This document shows, piece after piece, positions 44,171-54,517 of a stretch of 64,000 bases of DNA. The stretch comes from Actinomycetota bacterium. GTDB taxonomy: Bacteria > Actinomycetota > Acidimicrobiia > Acidimicrobiales > Aldehydirespiratoraceae. The DNA lies in assembly GCA_029979265.1 (NCBI GenBank), contig JAPOHW010000007.1:57211-121210 (forward strand), written 5' to 3'. The notes under the pieces were generated by a model. It saw only the letters and a list, made by a program, of their open reading frames with translations. It made no database searches and was not told where the DNA came from. Within the stretch, counting starts at the first letter, position 1; every line of letters starts with the position of its first letter. Made by a program: the position numbers and the translations under genes.

Positions 44171-45342
44171 CACGCCATTCTCTCCGCGATGAGCGTGCTT
44201 GCGGTATCGCGCGCCTGCCGATCGGCCAGCAGCACTGCATCGACGCTCTCCGCCGCACTGCCCGGCCAGCGCTGGAGCGATTGATCCACGACATCTGCGA
44301 TGTCGACCCACGCAATCATCCCCTCGAGGAATGCCTCGACTGCTACCTCGTTCGCCGCACTGAGCCAGGCCGGGGCGGTCTCACCGGCTCGACCCGCTTC
44401 ATAGGCCAGTCGCAGACAGGGAAATGCGTCGAGATCGGGGGGTTGGAAATCGAGCCGACCCATCGCAGTCCAATCGATCGGGCCGAACGGAGCAGCCAAC
44501 CGGTCGGGATACGCCAACGCATAGCCGATACACAGCCGCATGTCGGGCATCGACAGCTGCGCGATGGTCGCGCCGTCGGTGTAGGTGACCATCGAGTGGA
44601 CCACTGATTGGGGGTGCACCACGACCTCGATGTCATCGAACGACACGCCGAAGAGCTCATGCGCCTCGATGACCTCGAGGCCTTTGTTCATGAGTGTCGA
44701 CGAGTCGATCGTGATCTTCGGTCCCATCGACCATGTGGGGTGGGCCAAGGCATCATCGATCGTCACCGATTCGAGATCGCGCAGGGTCCGGCCCCGGAAC
44801 GGTCCCCCGCTGGCGGTGAGGACGATCGTCGACACGCGATCGTCGACTCCCACCTTTCCCGTGATCTCATTCGCCCGAAGGCACTGATGGACTGCGCAGT
44901 GTTCACTGTCGACAGGCACGATCTCGGCACCGGGCGTCTGCCATGCCCGTTGCACCACGGGGCCCGCTGCGATCAGCGATTCCTTGTTGGCCAGACCGAG
45001 TCGCTTGCCTGCTTCGAGCGTTGCCAGCGTGACCGACAGGCCTGCGAACCCGACAACCCCATTGATCACGGTGTCTGCGGTTCGGGCTGCATCGGCCATC
45101 GACTGCTCGCCGACGAGGAGTTCGGTACCGGCGGGCAGGCGGGGACCGATCTCGGCAGCCGCATCGACGTCTGCAACTGCGACGACGGCAGGACGGAACT
45201 CCTCCGCCTGCGCAACGACAAGATCGGATCGGCCCACGCCAAGCGCCGTGACTCGGTAGCGCTCGGGATCGGCGCGGATGATCTCGAGCGTTTGGGTGCC
45301 GATCGAGCCGGACGACCCGAGAACCGCGACCGGCGTGGTCAT
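44170..45342 (-). CDS. dxr: 1-deoxy-D-xylulose 5-phosphate reductoisomerase
   Basis: Second step of the MEP pathway (DXP to MEP, NADPH-dependent). The 390 aa contain VAVLGSSGSIGTQTLEII (NADPH loop), ANKESLIAAG and VPVDSEHCAV (metal-binding Asp and Glu), the flexible loop ASGGPFRG, and TWSMGPKITIDSSTLMNKGLEVIEAHELF with HPQSVVHSMV. All are diagnostic. The ATG at 45342 is near the P-loop, so the longer upstream frame is dismissed. Its presence with ispG shows that this organism makes isoprenoids by the MEP route. Confidence 0.96.
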   Translation of the reverse strand: MTTPVAVLGSSGSIGTQTLEIIRADPERYRVTALGVGRSDLVVAQAEEFRPAVVAVADVDAAAEIGPRLPAGTELLVGEQSMADAARTADTVINGVVGFAGLSVTLATLEAGKRLGLANKESLIAAGPVVQRAWQTPGAEIVPVDSEHCAVHQCLRANEITGKVGVDDRVSTIVLTASGGPFRGRTLRDLESVTIDDALAHPTWSMGPKITIDSSTLMNKGLEVIEAHELFGVSFDDIEVVVHPQSVVHSMVTYTDGATIAQLSMPDMRLCIGYALAYPDRLAAPFGPIDWTAMGRLDFQPPDLDAFPCLRLAYEAGRAGETAPAWLSAANEVAVEAFLEGMIAWVDIADVVDQSLQRWPGSAAESVDAVLLADRQARDTASTLIAERMA

Positions 45343-45349
45343 CGTGGGC

Positions 45350-46672
45350 TCAGGTGAAGAGCAGCACGTTGGCCACGTAGTAGGTGGTGGGCAACGCAAA
45401 CAGCAAGCCGTCGAATCGATCGAAGAGGCCACCGTGACCCGGGAGGATCGAGCCCATGTCCTTGATGCCGATGTCACGCTTGAGTTGCGACTCGGCGAGG
45501 TCCCCAATCGGTGCAACGACCGCAACGACGATGCCGAGCAGCAACGCCGTGCCGAGACCGCTTCCCTCGATGGCAGAACCGGCGATCGGCGCCGGCATGG
45601 CGAGCAGACCCATGACGACCGCAGCGATCACGGTCACGATCATGCCGCCGACAAGCCCTTCTCTGGTCTTGTTGGGACTCGCATGCGAAAGCGGATTTCG
45701 CCCCATCACCCTGCCAATGGCGAGTCCACCGACGTCGTAGGCAACGGTCAACAAGATCGCGGCAGTGAGCAGCCCGGTGCCATAGGTTTCGACCGCCAAC
45801 ATCAACGCAGCGAACGATCCGAGCACACCGAGATGCACGATGCCGAGCATCGTGACACCCAGGCCTCGCAGGGCTCCGCCCGTGCCTACGCCCATGAGGT
45901 ACCACAGCGAACCGAAGACGAGCGCCAGGACGAGCACGAGCGCGATCGCAGCCTCCCCTCGCCAGTAGACCGCCAGGGGCAACATCACGATCGCCGTGAG
46001 ACCGAGCAGCACGGCTGGCTGATAGCCGGCGACACGAACTGCGTTGAAGAACTCGACCGCACCGAGTCCGAGCGCAACCGTCACGACGACCAGGGCGACC
46101 GCAGGGCCGACCCACATTGCGGCGAGGATCGTCGCTGCCAGCGCCAAGCCCACCACGATTGCCATCGGCATGTCTCGCTCACCGGTCGGGACACTGGCGA
46201 TGCCGCCCAGTTGGGCGGCGAGTGACTGCTCGTCTGCTCCGGCACCAGGAGCTGCGGCGGTGCCGAACTGTCCAACGCCAGCGGTGTCATCGTGATCCGA
46301 GAAGAAGGCATCGGCCGTCGGCGTCGACACGTCGCCGACCACTGCAGGCTGAACCGACTCGTGATCGGATTGCGGGTCTGCCCAGCCTGGCGAGGAAGAA
46401 GCCTTGGACCACGCAGCCAACTCACTCGGGTCGGCTTCTTGCAAGACGGGCTCGTCAGCAGGCTCGAAGATCACGCTGCCCGAGGGCGAACCTCCCACCT
46501 GGGGAACGGTGCCGGTGGGCTTCTCCTTCCAATGCGGAACGACGTCGTCGTCGCCTTCGAACGAGACATCGTCACCGAACACCGAACGTCCCGGAGTGGC
46601 GAAGTCGTCGTCGGCAAGCTTGCCGCCGTCGACGACGCCGAACCGCTCGAAGTCTTTTGAATCATCACTCAC
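45350..46672 (-). CDS. cdsA: Phosphatidate cytidylyltransferase with long acidic N-terminal extension
   Basis: Makes CDP-diacylglycerol for phospholipid synthesis. The 440-aa protein has a normal C-terminal core: 7-8 membrane helices from about residue 170, then the CDS signature near the end, SQLKRDIGIKDMGSILPGHGGLFDRFDGL. The first 165 residues are instead disordered and acidic (GDDVSFEGDDDVV, SPGWADPQSDHES), with no family match. CdsA usually has about 270-300 aa, so this extension is unusual. The start is GTG at 46672, 30 bases after the frr stop. Confidence 0.9.
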   Translation of the reverse strand: MSDDSKDFERFGVVDGGKLADDDFATPGRSVFGDDVSFEGDDDVVPHWKEKPTGTVPQVGGSPSGSVIFEPADEPVLQEADPSELAAWSKASSSPGWADPQSDHESVQPAVVGDVSTPTADAFFSDHDDTAGVGQFGTAAAPGAGADEQSLAAQLGGIASVPTGERDMPMAIVVGLALAATILAAMWVGPAVALVVVTVALGLGAVEFFNAVRVAGYQPAVLLGLTAIVMLPLAVYWRGEAAIALVLVLALVFGSLWYLMGVGTGGALRGLGVTMLGIVHLGVLGSFAALMLAVETYGTGLLTAAILLTVAYDVGGLAIGRVMGRNPLSHASPNKTREGLVGGMIVTVIAAVVMGLLAMPAPIAGSAIEGSGLGTALLLGIVVAVVAPIGDLAESQLKRDIGIKDMGSILPGHGGLFDRFDGLLFALPTTYYVANVLLFT

Positions 46673-46702
46673 CGGTGTCGCCCCTCCAACCCTGCTGTCG
46701 GC

Positions 46703-47263
46703 TCAAACCTCGAGCAGCTCTTCTTCTTTTTGGGCCTGCGCTGCATCAATCATGCCAATGAACTCGTCCTTCATGGAGTCAAGCGCCGTCTCGGCCCCGC
46801 GAACATCGTCTTCTGACACGCTGTCGAGGTCCTCGAGTTCCTTGCGGGCTTGCCTTCGCACCCCATTGACGCGTTGCTTCGCTTCTTCTGCCATCCCGCC
46901 CACAACCCTGGCCAGGTCACGGCGTCGTTCCTCGGTCAGCATCGGAAAGCTCAGGCGAATGATGCGGCCGTCATTGGACGGGCTCAGGCCCATGTTCGAG
47001 TTGATGATGGCCTTCTCGATCGCATCGAGGTTGCCGATATCGTGCGGAGTGACAATGAGTTGGCGCGCCTCGGGAACCGAGAAACTGGCGACTTCCTGAA
47101 GCTTCATCTCGACACCGTACGCCTCGACGGTGAGGCGCTCGAACAGCGCCGACGATGCCCGTCCAGTTCGGACCGTGGAAAATTCACGGCGTGCGTGCGC
47201 GACCGCCGCCTCCATCTTTTCGCCTGCGTCGAGCAGGATCAGTTCGATCTCGTCGTCGCTCAC
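46703..47263 (-). CDS. frr: Ribosome recycling factor
   Basis: Splits the post-termination ribosome together with EF-G. The 186 aa are standard length: AVAHARREFSTVRTGRASSALFERL (domain I), IDN-type NLDAIEKAI, PSNDGRIIRLSFPMLTEERRRDL, then the long helix VRRQARKELEDL. The start is GTG at 47263 immediately after pyrH (1-base gap). A 15-residue upstream extension overlapping pyrH is unlikely. Confidence 0.97.
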   Translation of the reverse strand: MSDDEIELILLDAGEKMEAAVAHARREFSTVRTGRASSALFERLTVEAYGVEMKLQEVASFSVPEARQLIVTPHDIGNLDAIEKAIINSNMGLSPSNDGRIIRLSFPMLTEERRRDLARVVGGMAEEAKQRVNGVRRQARKELEDLDSVSEDDVRGAETALDSMKDEFIGMIDAAQAQKEEELLEV

Positions 47264-47264
47264 G

Positions 47265-48819
<1,555 letters not shown>

Positions 48820-48856
48820 GTCGATTTTCCTTGCAAGTGAGTCGGGGTGGATTCGT

Positions 48857-49792
48857 TCAGGCCTCGGGCGTGCCTTCGGCGTCGGCCGCAGGAGTGTCGT
48901 CGTCGACCGTTGCGACGGCGGCTTCTTCATCGGTCACGCCAGCATCCTCATCGGTCGCATCAGCAACGGCGGCGACCACGCGGGCCTCACGCTCGGCCGC
49001 CTCTGCTTCGGCCGCAGCCCGTGCCTCGGCTTGCTGTTCGGCAATCTCGGCCTCCTGCAGGGCATTCCGCTCCACGGGAGAATCACCCGCTGCCTCAGCT
49101 TTCTTCGACCGGATGAAACGGCCCTCGAGCACGGCGTCGGAGATCACCCGGCTCATGAGCTCACCGGCACGAATGGCGTCGTCGTTGCCGGGAATGGCGT
49201 AATCGACCAGATCCGGATCACAGTTGGTGTCGACGACCGCAACGATGGGGATACCGATCTTGCGAGCCTCGGTGACGGCGATGTACTCCTTCTTGGTGTC
49301 GAGCACGAAGACGGCGTCGGGAAGCTTCTGCATGTCGCGGATCCCGCCGAGGTTTCGCTCGAGCTTGGCCAGCTCCCGTCCGATGAGGAGGGCTTCCTTT
49401 TTGGGCATGGCCTCGAACTCGCCGGAGTCGCGCATACGGCGGTACTCCTGCATCTTCCCGACACGCTTGGAGATGGTCTGGAAGTTGGTGAGCATGCCAC
49501 CGAGCCAGCGCTCGTTGATGTACGGCATGTTGCAGCGCTCGGCGTACGACTGGATGGAGTCCTGGGCCTGCTTCTTGGTGCCGATGAACAACACGGTGCC
49601 GCCGTTGGCGACGAGATCGCGGACGAAAACGTACGACGCCTCGAGATGGTTCAGCGTCTGATGGAGGTCGACGATGTGGATGCCGGACCGCTCGCCGTGG
49701 ATGAACCGCTTCATCTTGGGGTTCCAACGGCGGGTCTGGTGACCGAAGTGAACGCCGGCCTCCAGGAGCTGCTTCATGGAGATGACTGCCAT
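48857..49792 (-). CDS. rpsB: 30S ribosomal protein S2
   Basis: Component of the small subunit, last to join. The 311-aa protein starts [31 protein letters not shown], then [29 protein letters not shown] and [27 protein letters not shown]. After residue 230 there is an 80-residue Ala/Glu-rich tail ([11 protein letters not shown]...) that is longer than E. coli S2 (241 aa) but seen in actinobacteria. The gene has its own promoter candidate at 49918. Confidence 0.97.
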   Translation of the reverse strand: MAVISMKQLLEAGVHFGHQTRRWNPKMKRFIHGERSGIHIVDLHQTLNHLEASYVFVRDLVANGGTVLFIGTKKQAQDSIQSYAERCNMPYINERWLGGMLTNFQTISKRVGKMQEYRRMRDSGEFEAMPKKEALLIGRELAKLERNLGGIRDMQKLPDAVFVLDTKKEYIAVTEARKIGIPIVAVVDTNCDPDLVDYAIPGNDDAIRAGELMSRVISDAVLEGRFIRSKKAEAAGDSPVERNALQEAEIAEQQAEARAAAEAEAAEREARVVAAVADATDEDAGVTDEEAAVATVDDDTPAADAEGTPEA

Positions 49793-49917
49793 GGTGATGT
49801 CTTTCCCGGTTGTGAACTCGAGCCGGACGAACGAAACGACCGGGACTGGCACGAGTACCGAATAGTCCACCGACACCCGTGCGGTGTCGCGTGGGATCTG
49901 GCTACAGACCGCTGCGC

Positions 49918-49923
49918 ATCATA
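49918..49923 (-). promoter_or_regulatory. -10 box candidate for the rpsB operon
   Basis: On the minus strand the hexamer TATGAT (5/6 to TATAAT) lies about 125 bases upstream of the rpsB start and after the stop of the lipase gene. No good -35 hexamer is seen at 17-18 bases upstream. Between it and the gene is a hairpin, CGACACC/GGTGTCG with a 5-base loop (49871-49889), which could be a leader structure. Confidence 0.4.
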
Positions 49924-49939
49924 GCGGGGCCGAGCAGGA

Positions 49940-51589
49940 TCAGGACGGGAGAACATCGCGTACGAGTACGCCGGCAGCGAGTGCGGTCTCTGCAAATGCA
50001 ATGGACTCGGGCACCACCAAGTCGAGCATCGCATCGGCGGCCCCACTGCATGCCGGAGGGAGACCTGCCAGAGCGAGTCGGACCTCTCGCTCTACCTCGG
50101 GCAAACCCACGATGTCACGGTGCGCGCCAACGGGATCCAGACCACCGACAACGACATGGCGCGCACCGGGTGCACCGGCGTGGGTTGCGGGAACAACCAC
50201 GTCGGCTCGCGATCCGATCGTCACGGCGTGGACCGACTCGGGGAACGCCACGTGCCTGGTGTCGCCGGCAAAGCCCGTTGCCGACAGATCTTCGACCACC
50301 GGGGCAACGAGCGCCATGTCGTGCCAACCGACGTCTTCGACGACCTCGGCCACGTACGAGCCCGCCATGGTGACCTCGAGTGCCTCGACGAGGTCGGCGA
50401 GCGGTGCGCCGGCGTGCGGCGACGCCAACGTGACGGCGATCCCGTAGGGAACGTCCTGCGCTGTTGCAGCGATCGCATGTCGAGCGATCAGTCCACCGAG
50501 ACTGTGGCCGAAGACATCGATCGGCACCCCTGGGTTGGCGGTGGACACTGCTCGCAAGGTTCGTGCGACCTGATCGATCTGCGGTTCGACATCACCCCGA
50601 GTGGTCGAGGCGTCGTACTCGGATCGCTGGATCGGCCAGTCACCGCCGCTGCCGGGTACCAGCCCACCGGCATAGCTGATGCGCCCGACGTCGTCGGGCC
50701 CGTAGCCGAGATCTCCGAGGTCGAGATCTGCCATGGCACTCGAGTCCGACGACGAGTCGAGCCCATCGATGACGATTGCGATGCGGCGCCCCAGCGGTCG
50801 AGCGGGAATGCCCGCCACCGCCGCGGAGGCAACCGTGCACTCGTCGGGGTCGAGAATCGACGCGAGTCCATTGATCATCCGGGCGGTGATGGTTGCCCTG
50901 TCGAGTCCTTCGGAGAGCGTGTCGCCGAGGTCGACGAGGTGAACGATCCCCTCCATGTGCTCGGTGAAGCTGTGCTCGATCCCGAAGAACGGCGAGATCG
51001 CTCCGACCGCTCCCCCAAGGGCACGGTCGACAAGGCCCCAGAACCCACTTCCGTCCGACACATGGTCGGCCAGGTGACGGCGCTCCTGTCGTTCGAGGAG
51101 TCTCAGCCACCGCCCGTCATCGTCGGTTTCGTGGGCCACGAGTCGCACCTCGAGTGTGCGCACTCCGAGGAGGGTGGTGGGGTCGACGTAGTCGCCATCG
51201 ACACGGGTACTGAAATGGAGTGGACCAGCGGTCGACCCGATCCGATCACCGACCTCCACCGGGTCACCGGTGGCGACAGCAACCAAGGACAACGGACCAT
51301 AGGAGGTTCGGAGACCGCCCTGGTGGAGGATCGTTACCCACGCTCGACCGGCAACCGGGCCTGCGAACACCACGAGACCCGGGCCAGCGGCGTCAACCCC
51401 GACTCCTGCCGTCGTGTCGTACTCGATCCCTCGATTCCCCTGGCCGTAGGTGGTCTCGGGCGCTCGGAACGGGTCGATGATCGGTGCATCAACCGGCGGA
51501 CGCAGCACCACTGTCTGCGCTGCAGCGGCAGGTGCGAGCGCCGTTGCGATCGCACCCATGGACACCAACAAGACGACGAACCGGCCCAC
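49940..51589 (-). CDS. Secreted fusion: degenerate M23 (LytM-like) domain plus alpha/beta-hydrolase
   Basis: A 549-aa exported protein with a signal peptide (cleavage likely after AAAA, residue 24). Residues 30-142 fold like an M23 peptidase (DPFRAPETTYGQGNRGIEYD, GDPVEVGDRIG, GPLHFSTRVDGDYVDP). However the metal ligand H of HxxxD is N52, its Asp is E56, and the HxH pair has become P-L-H125, so it should not be an active metalloprotease. From about residue 265 there is an alpha/beta-hydrolase with nucleophile S363 in GHSLGG and plausible D463 and H490. I infer a cell-wall-binding esterase or lipase. Mycobacteria carry an active-looking M23 gene at this locus. Confidence 0.82.
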   Translation of the reverse strand: MGRFVVLLVSMGAIATALAPAAAAQTVVLRPPVDAPIIDPFRAPETTYGQGNRGIEYDTTAGVGVDAAGPGLVVFAGPVAGRAWVTILHQGGLRTSYGPLSLVAVATGDPVEVGDRIGSTAGPLHFSTRVDGDYVDPTTLLGVRTLEVRLVAHETDDDGRWLRLLERQERRHLADHVSDGSGFWGLVDRALGGAVGAISPFFGIEHSFTEHMEGIVHLVDLGDTLSEGLDRATITARMINGLASILDPDECTVASAAVAGIPARPLGRRIAIVIDGLDSSSDSSAMADLDLGDLGYGPDDVGRISYAGGLVPGSGGDWPIQRSEYDASTTRGDVEPQIDQVARTLRAVSTANPGVPIDVFGHSLGGLIARHAIAATAQDVPYGIAVTLASPHAGAPLADLVEALEVTMAGSYVAEVVEDVGWHDMALVAPVVEDLSATGFAGDTRHVAFPESVHAVTIGSRADVVVPATHAGAPGARHVVVGGLDPVGAHRDIVGLPEVEREVRLALAGLPPACSGAADAMLDLVVPESIAFAETALAAGVLVRDVLPS

Positions 51590-51660
51590 GCACGTTCCCG
51601 ATCACGAGAGACTCGTGGGGGAAGTGGCGCGTCCGACGGGGACACCCCGATCGTAGCGAC

Positions 51661-52437
51661 TTAGGCGACGTCGCGTTCGGCGGCCAGCATCTTCGACCGA
51701 AGGTGCAGAACAGCCTTGGTGTGGATCTGACAGACCCGGCTCTCGGTCACGCCGAGAACTCGGCCGATCTCGGCGAGGGTCAGACCTTCGTAGTAGTAGA
51801 GCGTGAGCACGATCTTCTCTCGCTCGGGCATGCGGTTGATCGAGGCTGCGAGGATCTGTCGCATCTCCTCGACCTCGAAGGCGTCGGTTGGGCCGGCCCG
51901 TTGATCGGCGACGGTGTCACCAAGGGAGATGCCCTCACCCTGATCGCCGACCGACAGCATCTCGTCGAGCGCCGCCACGCCGACAAAACTGATCTGGCTG
52001 AGCATGGTTCGGAGTTGCTTCTCGGTGATCCCCATCTCCTCGGCCAACTCGGCGTCGGTTGCGGCACGGGAATGCTCCGCCTCGAGCTTGGCCATCGCCT
52101 GCTCGAGCTTGCGCGCCTTGGAACGTACCGAGCGGGGCACCCAATCGATCGAACGCAGTTCATCGAGGATTGCGCCTTTGATTCGGGCGATCGCGTAGGT
52201 CTCGAACTTGAAGCCACGCTCAGGATCGAACTTCTCGATCGCGTCGATCAGGCCGAACACACCGAAGCTGGCCAGGTCGGCTTGTTCAACGTTGCGAGGC
52301 AGGCCGACCCCGACTCGACCGGCCACGTACTTGACGAGCGGTGAATACTGCACGATCAGCCGATCGCGGGCGGTTTGCGAACGCGTTCGTATGAAGTCTG
52401 CCCAGAGGCTGTCGACGTCAACGGTTCGCTCGGGCAC
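51661..52437 (-). CDS. whiG: Sigma factor of the FliA/WhiG type (sigma-28 family)
   Basis: Group 3 sigma factor of 258 aa with all core regions: region 2 LIVQYSPLVKYVAGRVG, VEQADLASFGVFGLIDAIEKFDPERGFKFETYAIARIKGAILDELRS; region 3 with TDAELAEEMGI; region 4 MPEREKIVLTLYYYEGLTLAEIGRVLGVTESRVCQIHTKA. WhiG controls spore development in Streptomyces, FliA flagella in proteobacteria; here the target is unknown. The GTG start at 52437 matches the family length. In Streptomyces whiG also lies close to rpsB, so the context agrees. Confidence 0.88.
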   Translation of the reverse strand: MPERTVDVDSLWADFIRTRSQTARDRLIVQYSPLVKYVAGRVGVGLPRNVEQADLASFGVFGLIDAIEKFDPERGFKFETYAIARIKGAILDELRSIDWVPRSVRSKARKLEQAMAKLEAEHSRAATDAELAEEMGITEKQLRTMLSQISFVGVAALDEMLSVGDQGEGISLGDTVADQRAGPTDAFEVEEMRQILAASINRMPEREKIVLTLYYYEGLTLAEIGRVLGVTESRVCQIHTKAVLHLRSKMLAAERDVA

Positions 52438-52445
52438 GGTCGTTC

Positions 52446-53354
52446 CTAGGCGCGGGGGTGGGTCGATCGATGAACGTCTCGCAGGCGATCTCGGCTCACA
52501 CGGGTGTAGATCTGCGTCGTGGCGAGGTCGGCATGTCCGAGCATTTCCTGCACAGAGCGCAAATCGGCGCCACCATCCAAAAGATGAGTCGCAAACGTAT
52601 GTCGCAACGCATGAGGGTGCGTCGGCGCGACCGCCCGGCGGTCGATGATTCGCCTCACGTCGCGCGGCGAAAGTGGCCTCCCTGCGCGGTTGACGAAGAG
52701 CGCATCGCCCACATCTCGATCGATGGCGAGCAGTGGCCGGCCCTCGTGCAGCCAGCGATCTACTGCGAGCCGTGCGGCTTCGGAAACCGGCACGAGCCGC
52801 TCCTTGGCACCTTTCCCCCAGACCGAGACCGTGTCGGACGCGGTGGTGAAGCTGGCGGTCGTGAGGCCGCAAAGTTCGGAGACCCGCATCCCGCTTCCGT
52901 ACAGCAGTTCGACAACAGCTCGGTCACGGAGCTGAATCTCGGTGGGATCGGCCGCAACCTTGGCGTTGCCGCTGACAAGACCGTCGAGTTCGGCGGCGGT
53001 GAGCACTCGGGGCAATGTCGACGTGCCGCGAGGGGCGCTGAGGGTGGCACTCGGGTCGGTGTCGATGATGCCAACCCGGCGACACCAGTCGAAATACCGT
53101 CGGGTGACCGATGCCTTTCGAGCGATCGTGCGTTTCGCATAGCCGCGCTGATCGAGTTCGGCGAGGTAGCGGCGCAGGGTCCGCCGATCGACTGCGCGAG
53201 GACGGTCGACGCCACACTCGCCGAGCCAGCCGACCAACGCAGCGATGTCTCGGCGGTAGACCTCTCTGGTCGAGTTGGCGACACGAGTGAGCTGCGCAAT
53301 CCAGTCGTCGACTTGCCACCCGGCATCAGTGGCCGCCATGGGTACTTCGGCCAT
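52446..53354 (-). CDS. xerC: Tyrosine recombinase XerC-like
   Basis: Site-specific recombinase that resolves chromosome dimers at dif. The 302-aa protein has a SAM-like N-terminal core-binding domain ([30 protein letters not shown]) and a catalytic domain with R in [14 protein letters not shown] in [25 protein letters not shown] and [14 protein letters not shown] containing the H/H/Y set. It is in the standard position between dprA and whiG. The start is ATG 53354, with a second in-frame ATG five codons on. Confidence 0.93.
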   Translation of the reverse strand: MAEVPMAATDAGWQVDDWIAQLTRVANSTREVYRRDIAALVGWLGECGVDRPRAVDRRTLRRYLAELDQRGYAKRTIARKASVTRRYFDWCRRVGIIDTDPSATLSAPRGTSTLPRVLTAAELDGLVSGNAKVAADPTEIQLRDRAVVELLYGSGMRVSELCGLTTASFTTASDTVSVWGKGAKERLVPVSEAARLAVDRWLHEGRPLLAIDRDVGDALFVNRAGRPLSPRDVRRIIDRRAVAPTHPHALRHTFATHLLDGGADLRSVQEMLGHADLATTQIYTRVSRDRLRDVHRSTHPRA

Positions 53355-53416
53355 GGCGTCACTCTAGCCCTCCGCGATCGTGAGATCAGCAAACCGAACG
53401 AGCACCGAACGCTCGG

Positions 53417-54517
53417 TCATGCTCGCCGAACACGTGCACCGTCGTCGACAACTGCGCCGGCGACCAGAAGTTCACTGACTGCAGCAAGCACCTCGCCGAC
53501 CGCAAGACCGCTGCGAGCGGAAAGTCGATCGATCGACGCCGGGCCGTCGTCACACGCCGACAGGACCCGTGCCGCTGCAGCCGACGGTGCAGGCGGCACC
53601 TCGACCCGATCTCGCCGAGTCTCCCGTTCGACCTGACTCAGCCCGAGGGCGGTGAGGACATCGTCGACAGCCAGAACGGGAGCACATCCATCTGCCAGCA
53701 AGCTGTTGGTTCCGGCCGCAGCCGGGTTGCGCAACGAGCCTGGCACCGCCATCACCTGACGATCGCGCCGGATTGCTTCGTCGACGGTGAGCAACGATCC
53801 GCCTGCCGCCCGCGACTCGACGACGACCACGATGTCAGCCGCTGCGGCGATGAGACGATTTCGGGCCGGGAAACGCCATGGTGCCGGAGGCGCAGCCGGC
53901 GGTGCTTCTCCGGCAACGGTGCCGGCATCGACCATCCGGTCCCAGAGGCCGAGATGGCGCTTCGGATACACCACATCGGTCCCTCCTCCGACAAACGCAA
54001 CCGGCGGCGCAGCATCGGCCAGGAGTGCACCCTCGTGCGCAGCACCGTCGATGCCAAGTGCAAGGCCCGAGACGACGGTCACTCCCGCCTCGGCGAGTCC
54101 GAGTCCGAGTTCGCGGGCGATCTCTCGCCCGGTACCCGATGGTCGCCGAGTGCCGACGATGGCGACGGCGGGAGCTGCTTCATCGATCGGACGGCCGCGA
54201 CGAAACAGCACCGGCGCAGGCACCACATCGTCGGTGAGGAAGGTCGGGTGGGTCGGAAGAGCACTCCACGTGACCTTCGTTCCTGACTCGCGCAGCTGCG
54301 TGCGGGCAGCGTCCGGGTCGAAGCAGTGCAGACGTGCACGCCACGCAGCCCCGAGCGGCGCCGGAACCCCGTCGGGGAGTCCCCCAGCACCAACCCACTC
54401 GACGGCCCCGATCGGCGTCCGGTCGCTCAGAAGGTTCCGGAGGCGGCGTGGCCCCATCCTTGCCAGACCTGCGAGCGCGACAACGGCGGCGGAGTCGGAC
54501 CATCGATGATCACCCAT
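53417..54517 (-). CDS. dprA: DNA processing protein DprA
   Basis: Loads RecA on incoming single-stranded DNA during transformation. The 366-aa protein has a SAM-like N-terminal part, the Rossmann core with GTRRPSGTGREIARELGLGLAEAGVTVVSGLALGIDGAAHEGAL, GGGTDVVYPKRH and FPARNRLIAAAADIVVVVE, and a C-terminal winged-helix module (VLSACDDGPASIDRLSARSGLAVGEVLAAV). The ATG at 54517 overlaps the comM stop by 8 bases. Its presence with comM suggests natural transformation or DNA uptake capability, but no uptake machinery genes are in the window. Confidence 0.93.
   Translation of the reverse strand: MGDHRWSDSAAVVALAGLARMGPRRLRNLLSDRTPIGAVEWVGAGGLPDGVPAPLGAAWRARLHCFDPDAARTQLRESGTKVTWSALPTHPTFLTDDVVPAPVLFRRGRPIDEAAPAVAIVGTRRPSGTGREIARELGLGLAEAGVTVVSGLALGIDGAAHEGALLADAAPPVAFVGGGTDVVYPKRHLGLWDRMVDAGTVAGEAPPAAPPAPWRFPARNRLIAAAADIVVVVESRAAGGSLLTVDEAIRRDRQVMAVPGSLRNPAAAGTNSLLADGCAPVLAVDDVLTALGLSQVERETRRDRVEVPPAPSAAAARVLSACDDGPASIDRLSARSGLAVGEVLAAVSELLVAGAVVDDGARVRRA

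Noticed and set aside
52446-53354. Phage or integron integrase
   Set aside because: The tyrosine recombinase lies in the conserved dprA-xerC-whiG order with no att sites or phage genes, so it is the housekeeping XerC type.
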